From Holosporales bacterium (GTDB taxonomy: Bacteria > Pseudomonadota > Alphaproteobacteria > UBA3830 > JAIRMZ01), in contig JAIRST010000047.1 of NCBI GenBank assembly GCA_031255325.1, forward strand, positions 1 through 10,991: a DNA stretch of 10,991 bases, written 5' to 3'. The number at the start of each line of letters is the position of its first letter. Positions within the stretch are counted from its first letter, which is position 1. The notes below the pieces were generated by a model, which was given only the letters and a program-made list of their open reading frames with translations, ran no database searches and was not told the DNA's origin. The position numbers and the translations under genes are program-made. Shown piece after piece: positions 6,142 through 10,991 of the stretch.

Positions 6142-7614
6142 GTGACGGAATCCCTTACGCATAAAACTCTTGCGGAAGCTCGGGATGGTCTACGCAAGCG
6201 GGATTTTTCATCCTACGATCTTGTGCAAGCGTTCCAAAAACGTATGGCTAAGTACCAATCATTAAATGCTTTTATCACAGAATGTTCAGAATATGCCTTA
6301 CAAGCTGCGAAGGTGGCGGATACTCATCTGCAGAACGGTACGGTACGCGTTTTAGAAGGTATTCCTCTTGCTGTTAAAGATGTTTTTTGCACAAAGGGAA
6401 TTCGGACAACCGCCGGTTCGAAGATTCTGGAAAATTTCGTTCCTCCTTATGAGTCGACGGTTTCTCAAAAATTACACGATGCGGGGGCTATTTTCTTAGG
6501 AAAAACAAATATGGATGAATTTGCGATGGGATCATCGAATTCTTCCAGTGCTTTTGGACAAGCTTTTAATCCATGGAAAAAAATAAATAATAATAAGCTT
6601 CTTTCTCCTGGAGGATCTTCAGGAGGATCTGCGGTTGCTGTTGCAGCGCATTTATGTTTGGGCGCCATCGGAACAGATACCGGAGGTTCTATCCGTCAGC
6701 CGGCGGCATTCTGTGGTATTACAGGCATAAAACCTACTTATGGGCGGTGTTCTCGGTTCGGAATAATCGCTTTGGCTTCTTCGCTAGACCAAGCGGGTCC
6801 AATGACCAAAACAGTAAGAGATGCTGCCATTATGCTAGAGATTATGAGTGGCCATGATCCACAGGATTCTACCTCTGTGGCAATAGAAGTTCCCCATTTT
6901 GAGGCGGAGATTGGCGCTTCCATTAAAGGAATGCGAGTGGGTATTCCAAAAGAATACGCAGTGGAGGAGCTGTCTGTGGAACTACGTACGTTATGGGATG
7001 AAGGTGCTCGATGGTTAACGGATGCGGGTGCCCATATTGTTCCAGTCTCCCTTCCTTCAACTCCCTATGCCTTACCAGCTTACTACATCATCAATCCGGC
7101 AGAAGCTTCTTCAAATTTAGCACGCTTTGATGGCGTCCGGTTTACGCATCGGGCGGAAGCTCATACGCTTTCTGACTTATACGAGAAATCTCGAGCGGAA
7201 GGGTTTGGTAAAGAAGTTAAGCGGCGCATCTTGATGGGAACGTATGTCCTTTCTGCGGGATATTTCGATGCCTATTACGGCAAAGCACGTGAAGTGCAAG
7301 CCTTCATACGCCAGGAATTTTTAAATGCCTTTCAGAATGTCGATGTGCTGCTTACACCAACAGCGCCCATAGGACCATTTGCGGTGGACGAAGAACCAAA
7401 AGATCCCATTACAATGTATCTTAATGATGTATTGACGGTCACCGTAAATTTAGCGGGACTTCCTGCGATCTCTGTTCCGGCTGGTCTGACGCAAGAAAAA
7501 ACACCTTTTGGATTACAGCTTATTGCCCCTCATTTCAAAGAAAACCGTCTATTTCGAGCAGCAGCGGTTCTGGAAGCCTGTGCTCATTTCCCCTATTGGA
7601 GAGATTGTGCATGA
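6142..7614 (+). CDS. gatA: Glutamyl/aspartyl-tRNA amidotransferase subunit A
   Basis: GatA is the glutaminase of GatCAB: it releases ammonia from glutamine for amidation of Glu-tRNA(Gln) and/or Asp-tRNA(Asn). The 490-residue product is an amidase-signature enzyme with a complete Ser-cisSer-Lys triad. Lys79 lies in GIPLAVKDVF, the cis-Ser159 in PGGSSGGSA (156-164), and the nucleophile Ser183 in GTDTGGSIRQPAAF (177-190). These residue numbers come from the family's constant 24-residue spacing between the two serines. The start is GTG, 2 bases after gatC. The N-terminus (MTESLTHKTLAEARDGLRKR) matches the family. Just before the glycine-serine loop is a Lys/Asn-rich bulge (KKINNNK, 146-152) encoded by an A-rich tract. 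The gene overlaps gatB by 4 bases. Confidence 0.96.
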   Translation: MTESLTHKTLAEARDGLRKRDFSSYDLVQAFQKRMAKYQSLNAFITECSEYALQAAKVADTHLQNGTVRVLEGIPLAVKDVFCTKGIRTTAGSKILENFVPPYESTVSQKLHDAGAIFLGKTNMDEFAMGSSNSSSAFGQAFNPWKKINNNKLLSPGGSSGGSAVAVAAHLCLGAIGTDTGGSIRQPAAFCGITGIKPTYGRCSRFGIIALASSLDQAGPMTKTVRDAAIMLEIMSGHDPQDSTSVAIEVPHFEAEIGASIKGMRVGIPKEYAVEELSVELRTLWDEGARWLTDAGAHIVPVSLPSTPYALPAYYIINPAEASSNLARFDGVRFTHRAEAHTLSDLYEKSRAEGFGKEVKRRILMGTYVLSAGYFDAYYGKAREVQAFIRQEFLNAFQNVDVLLTPTAPIGPFAVDEEPKDPITMYLNDVLTVTVNLAGLPAISVPAGLTQEKTPFGLQLIAPHFKENRLFRAAAVLEACAHFPYWRDCA

Positions 7615-9095
7615 GTACACTTTATCAGTCGCATACCGGATTTTGGGAGGTTGTTATTGGGTTAGAGGTGCATGCGCAAATTGTCTCGCAATCGAAACTT
7701 TTTTCCTCTGCGCCTACGCAATTTGGTGCGGAGCCTAATACACAAGTGTCTTTTGTAGATGCCGCTTTTCCTGGAATGTTGCCGGTTTTAAACAGTTTTT
7801 GCGTTGATCAGGCGATCAAAACAGGGTTAGGATTGAATGCATGCATTAATCCTGTTTCGATATTTGAACGTAAAAATTATTTCTATCCAGATTTGCCGTC
7901 TGGATATCAAATTTCACAGTATCAATATCCGATTGTTGGCGAAGGATGGTTAGATATCGAACTTACTCCTGAAGAAGTGCGTCGCATCGGCATCGAGCGT
8001 CTGCATCTTGAGCAAGATGCAGGGAAAAGCATCCATGATATAAGCCCGAATAAGACTTATATAGACCTGAATCGTGCGGGTATTGGGCTTATGGAAATTG
8101 TTACCAAGCCAGATATGCGTAGCAGTGTTGAGGCAGTGGCGTTTCTAAAGAAACTTCGCATGATTTTACGCTATCTGGAAACGTGCGATGGCAATATGGA
8201 AGAGGGCAGCTTGCGCGCAGATGTTAATATTTCTGTACGTCATCCAGGGGAGCCATTAGGCGTACGTGCTGAGATTAAGAATGTTAACTCGATGCGGTTT
8301 GTCGATCAGGCTATTATTTTTGAAACAAAACGCCAAGTTGATCTTTTGGAAATGGGAAATTCTGTCGTTCAAGAAACACGCCTTTTTGACGCAAACACTG
8401 GCGAAACGCGCTCTATGCGTAACAAGGAAGACGCACAAGATTATCGTTATTTCCCAGATCCCGATCTGTTGCCTTTACGCCTTAAGAATGACCGTATCGA
8501 GCGTATTCGTATCGCATTACCCGAGCTTCCTGATGCAAAAAAGGCGCGCTTTATAGAGACATTGGGATTATCTCCTTATAATGCCGATCTTATCGTTTCC
8601 GAACCAGAATATGCTGTGTACTATGAAACTTCTTTAAAGGCGCTCGGTGCCTATACCAATACGTATCCTACACCTCAGGACGCGAAAGTAATTGCCAACT
8701 GGTTTTTGGGAGACTTTTTTGCGCATCTCAATCGCACGGGATTTTCTGTTGAAAATACGCCTATTACACCCTCCCGATTAGCGGGACTTGCGCGTCTTGT
8801 TTTGACAAATGTAATTTCTGGTAGAATAGCCAAAGATGTTTTTTCGTTTATGGAGACAGAGGAAGGGTCTCCTGAAGACATTGTCGCACGCCATGGGTTA
8901 AAGCAGGTAACTGATATAAGTGCTATCGAGCACATTATCCGTGATGTATTGGCCAAGGAAACAGAACATGTAACCGCCTATAAAGCAGGTAAAGATAAAC
9001 TGTTCGGATATTTTGTTGGACAAGTCATGAAGGCTTCCCAAGGAAAAGCCAACCCACAGACAGTGAATGATCTGCTCAAAAAGCTTTTGGAATAA
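7611..9095 (+). CDS. gatB: Aspartyl/glutamyl-tRNA amidotransferase subunit B
   Basis: GatB binds the misacylated tRNA, phosphorylates the Glu or Asp carboxylate with ATP, and amidates it with ammonia channelled from GatA. The 494-residue product has all landmarks: VIGLEVHAQ (15-23), FYPDLPSGYQISQY (91-104), LHLEQDAGKS (131-140), DLNRAGIGLMEIVTKPD (152-168), EEGSLRADVNISVR (197-210) and EIKNVNS (221-227). The block around 254-286 ends YFPDPDL, the alphaproteobacterial wording. The C-terminal YqeY-like tRNA-binding domain covers about 350-494. The ATG at 7611 shares ATGA with the gatA stop and has GGAGAG (7598-7603) 7 bases upstream. This start is much better than an in-frame ATG 15 bases earlier. 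It is the last gene of the operon. Confidence 0.97.
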   Translation: MSTLYQSHTGFWEVVIGLEVHAQIVSQSKLFSSAPTQFGAEPNTQVSFVDAAFPGMLPVLNSFCVDQAIKTGLGLNACINPVSIFERKNYFYPDLPSGYQISQYQYPIVGEGWLDIELTPEEVRRIGIERLHLEQDAGKSIHDISPNKTYIDLNRAGIGLMEIVTKPDMRSSVEAVAFLKKLRMILRYLETCDGNMEEGSLRADVNISVRHPGEPLGVRAEIKNVNSMRFVDQAIIFETKRQVDLLEMGNSVVQETRLFDANTGETRSMRNKEDAQDYRYFPDPDLLPLRLKNDRIERIRIALPELPDAKKARFIETLGLSPYNADLIVSEPEYAVYYETSLKALGAYTNTYPTPQDAKVIANWFLGDFFAHLNRTGFSVENTPITPSRLAGLARLVLTNVISGRIAKDVFSFMETEEGSPEDIVARHGLKQVTDISAIEHIIRDVLAKETEHVTAYKAGKDKLFGYFVGQVMKASQGKANPQTVNDLLKKLLE

Positions 9096-9246
9096 AACCC
9101 GTAAAGAGAAGAACTAACAGCCAATCGGGGGCAAGAGGAGAGTTATTAAAAGAATGAGTTCGGAATTCCTTGGGAGTTTTTGATTATAGATATAGATGAA
9201 GGGAATATACAGCAGTGCCTACTCGGATTTGGTTCGTTTCTTTGAA

Positions 9247-9298
9247 GAGGGGTGTATCCCTCGTTCCTCTCTCACAGAGGAACCTTTTCTCTTCTTTT
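9247..9298 (+). terminator. Rho-independent terminator after gatB
   Basis: GTTCCTCT (9263-9270) and AGAGGAAC (9276-9283) form a perfect 8-bp stem with a 5-base loop. A T-rich tract follows (9284-9298, 11 of 15 bases T). A smaller hairpin, GAGGG (9247-9251)/CCCTC (9258-9262), abuts it directly. It lies about 170 bases after the gatB stop and should end the rplS-gatCAB transcript. The bases AGAGG (9246-9250) could instead pair with CCTCT (9266-9270), so two folds compete. I see no proof of regulation. Confidence 0.6.
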
Positions 9299-9317
9299 AA
9301 TTCCGAAAATGATACTC

Positions 9318-9345
9318 TTGACGCCACTCCAAGCTTCTTTATCTC
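9318..9345 (+). promoter_or_regulatory. Possible ffh promoter
   Basis: TTGACG (9318-9323, 5/6 to TTGACA) is followed 16 bases later by TATCTC (9340-9345), a poor -10. It lies just after the gatB terminator and would give a leader of over 100 bases. That leader contains a small dyad, TCAAC (9409-9413)/GTTGA (9420-9424). No better promoter is seen for ffh. Confidence 0.25.
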
Positions 9346-9467
9346 GTAAATGACTCATGGGGTGCATACCTGATGCTACAAATCTTCCTCCATATCCCCG
9401 CTAGGTAATCAACTCGTCGGTTGACTCGGTTATTGCAAAAAGAGGGTACATGCGATAGGAAGGAATC

Positions 9468-10823
9468 ATGTTCGAGGCGCTGTCAAAACGACTTTTAAAA
9501 ACATTTGAAGGACTCCGTAAACGTGGCGTTATCCAAGAAACAGACCTAGAGGAAGCATTACGCGAGATACGCATCGCTTTATTAGAAGCAGACGTTGCGT
9601 TGGATGTTGCAAAACGCTTTGTTGCCGAAGTACGCCTGAAAGCTCTCGGGCAGCAAGTCATTCGCAGTGTCACTCCTGATCAGATGATCGTAAAGATCGT
9701 GCATGATCATCTGATGAGTATCTTGGAAGGAGAATCTCCGACACCAGCCTTATCCATCACAAAGTCGTCGTTTAAAGTGATGCTTGTTGGTTTGCAGGGG
9801 TCGGGAAAAACGACATCTTCTGCAAAGATCGCCCATTTTTTGACGAAAAAATCTGAAAAGCAGGCTGTCATCGCCTCTGTTGATGTGTACCGACCAGCTG
9901 CCATTGAGCAGCTAGAAGTACTGACAAAAAGCATCGATAGAGCCCATTTTGTACCAGCTACGTCCTCTGACGCACCTCTTGCTATTGCGGACAGAGCTCT
10001 GTCTTTGCTCGATGAAACACACGCAGACTTATTTGTTTTAGACACCGCAGGACGACTTCATACCGATGAAGCACTTATGCAAGAACTCGAGGCGCTGGCC
10101 GCACATGTGCACCCAGATGAAATCCTTTTAACTGTCGATATGATGACAGGGCAAGACGCTCTGAATGTTGCCCGCGCCTTTTCTGCGCGCTTGCCTTTAA
10201 CAGGGGTTTTTTTAACGCGTGCTGATAGCGAAAGCCGCGGAGGGGTTGCCCTGTCAATGCGTATCGAAACAGGGTGTCCTATCCGGATGTTAGGCACAGG
10301 GGAACATCTTGACGAACTAGAAGTTTTTGATGCCCGTAGAGTGGCTGACCGCTTGCTGGGAAGGGGTGATATTGTTTCTTTTGTCGAAAAAGCAGCAGAA
10401 GTATTTGAAAAAGAAGAGGCTGAAGCTGCTTTCACTCGTCTTAATCAGGGCGTGTTTACGTTAGAAGACCTCAGTCGGCACCTTATGCAAGTAAATAAAA
10501 TGGGTGGGATAACGCATATGCTGAAAATGCTTCCGGGTATGCAATCCCTGGAAGGGTCTATGAAGAAAGGAATTGATGACCGTATGATAGCGCATCAGCT
10601 TGCTATCATTTCTTCGATGACGCCAAAAGAACGTCGCCATTACAAGCTTATTAATGGTGCATGCCGGCGACGTATCGCCACAGGATCCGGATGCACCGTC
10701 CAAGAGGTCAATAAACTTTTGAAAAATTACGAACAAATGTTGGCTTTTCATAAGAAGATGAAAAAAATACAAGGACAACGCGGATTCGAAGCAAAATGGC
10801 AAAGCCTTTTGGGAAAGCTCTAA
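9468..10823 (+). CDS. ffh: Signal recognition particle GTPase Ffh (SRP54)
   Basis: Ffh binds 4.5S RNA and the signal sequences of nascent membrane proteins and docks with the receptor FtsY. The 451-residue product has the N domain (1-90), then the G domain with the P-loop GLQGSGKTT (108-116), DVYRPAAIEQL (139-149), DTAGR (192-196), TVDMMTGQDA (222-231) and GTGEHLDELEVFD (276-288). The methionine-rich M domain (about 325-440) includes MGGITHMLKMLPGM (345-358) and VQEVNKLLKNYEQM (411-424). Length is normal for the family. Two details are atypical. The G4 region reads TRADSESRGG (250-259), where E. coli has TKVDGDARGG. The RNA-binding motif reads GACRRRIATGSG (397-408), where E. coli has GSRKRRIAAGCG. 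The start has an excellent ribosome binding site, AGGAAGGA (9457-9464). The usual partner rpsP does not follow. Confidence 0.95.
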   Translation: MFEALSKRLLKTFEGLRKRGVIQETDLEEALREIRIALLEADVALDVAKRFVAEVRLKALGQQVIRSVTPDQMIVKIVHDHLMSILEGESPTPALSITKSSFKVMLVGLQGSGKTTSSAKIAHFLTKKSEKQAVIASVDVYRPAAIEQLEVLTKSIDRAHFVPATSSDAPLAIADRALSLLDETHADLFVLDTAGRLHTDEALMQELEALAAHVHPDEILLTVDMMTGQDALNVARAFSARLPLTGVFLTRADSESRGGVALSMRIETGCPIRMLGTGEHLDELEVFDARRVADRLLGRGDIVSFVEKAAEVFEKEEAEAAFTRLNQGVFTLEDLSRHLMQVNKMGGITHMLKMLPGMQSLEGSMKKGIDDRMIAHQLAIISSMTPKERRHYKLINGACRRRIATGSGCTVQEVNKLLKNYEQMLAFHKKMKKIQGQRGFEAKWQSLLGKL

Positions 10824-10860
10824 AAGGAACTATAGCTCTGCATTCTAAAAACATTAATCG

Positions 10861-10991
10861 TTGAGATTCCTTATAGAGAACGCAAAGTTTTTTCCTATCG
10901 TACGTTATGGTGCTTTATGGGTGCATTCTTTGATGGATAGCCTACCAGATGCTTTGCAGGCCTTACCTGCTGAACAAGGGGGTGATTTTTT
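10861..10991 (+). CDS. Possible start of an unrecognised gene, cut by the window edge
   Basis: After ffh a frame is open from a TTG at 10861 to the end. It contains a GTG at 10921 and an ATG at 10933 as other possible starts; from the ATG it begins MDSLPDALQALPAEQGGDF. No convincing ribosome binding site precedes any of them. A second frame shifted by one base is open until a TAG at 10938-10940 and ends CFMGAFFDG, so a broken gene is another option. I do not recognise either peptide. It does not look like rpsP, the gene usually found after ffh. Confidence 0.2.
   Translation, partial: MRFLIENAKFFPIVRYGALWVHSLMDSLPDALQALPAEQGGDF

Larger units (their letters stand above)
9200..9400. other. gatB-ffh spacer segment with open frames on both strands; possible dispersed repeat
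   Basis: The 372-base spacer is not empty-looking. On the plus strand a frame is open from 9200 to 9349. From a GTG at 9215 it gives 44 residues beginning MPTRIWFVSLKRGVSLVPL. On the minus strand a frame is open from 9400 to 9272; from an ATG at 9367 it gives 31 residues beginning MHPMSHLRDKEAWSGVKSI. Neither has a ribosome binding site. TTCGGAATT (9159-9167) and AATTCCGAA (9299-9307) are perfect 9-bp inverted repeats around part of the segment. This mixture is typical of small interspersed repeats that happen to be open in several frames, but I cannot test copy number here. Confidence 0.25.

Noticed and set aside
9096..9467. 4.5S SRP RNA gene upstream of ffh
   Set aside because: I searched by eye for the GGAAGGAAGCAGCC-type core on both strands and did not find it; GGAAGGA at 9458 is the ffh ribosome binding site.
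10058..10435. Minus-strand ORF of 125 codons and similar frames opposite ffh
   Set aside because: The Ser/Ala/Arg-rich translation is typical of the antisense of a real gene; ffh explains the region fully.
1..10991. CRISPR array, transposase, integrase, tRNA or rRNA
   Set aside because: No regularly spaced repeats, no recombinase motifs and no cloverleaf-like or rRNA-like segments were seen.

Overview
The window reads as a stretch of an alphaproteobacterial chromosome. The signs are the alphaproteobacterial wording of GatB (YFPDPDL after the NKEDAQDYR motif), a GatCAB operon with classical alphaproteobacterial GatA and Ffh sequences, moderate-to-low GC, and AT-rich spacers. A secreted Sel1-repeat protein and the rearranged housekeeping gene order fit a host-associated lineage (Holosporales/Rickettsiales-like). 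That last placement is inference, not proof.

Left part (1-5086), all on the minus strand. A Sel1-repeat protein (about 100-1747) is split by an apparent +1 frameshift: a signal-peptide N-terminus (1586-1747) and a 490-residue body (100-1605) lie in adjacent frames and would join at a short G run. A 450-base AT-rich spacer follows. It holds a good forward promoter, a 14-bp palindrome, a doubtful 45-codon ORF and small hairpins. Next is a tight two-gene operon: a glutamine-dependent asparagine synthetase (asnB, 3176-5086) followed after 2 bases by a polyprenyl-phosphate glycosyltransferase of the DPM1/GtrB type (2202-3173).

Right part (5444-10823), all on the plus strand, divergent from asnB across a 357-base promoter region. 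The order is rplS, gatC, gatA and gatB, with 33- and 2-base gaps and a 4-base ATGA overlap, so they probably form one operon. It encodes ribosomal protein L19 and the whole GatCAB amidotransferase, which makes Gln-tRNA(Gln) and/or Asn-tRNA(Asn) by transamidation. A 372-base spacer with a rho-independent terminator and odd two-strand open frames separates it from ffh, the signal recognition particle GTPase. ffh has unusual residues in its GTPase G4 region and in its SRP-RNA-binding motif.

Functionally this is mainly core translation and protein-targeting machinery beside a small cell-envelope/amino-acid operon. I see no defence system, mobile element, CRISPR array, tRNA or rRNA. The points most worth a second look are the frameshifted secreted protein, the gatB-ffh spacer, the atypical Ffh motifs, and the rplS leader with its G7 tract and two-codon ORF.
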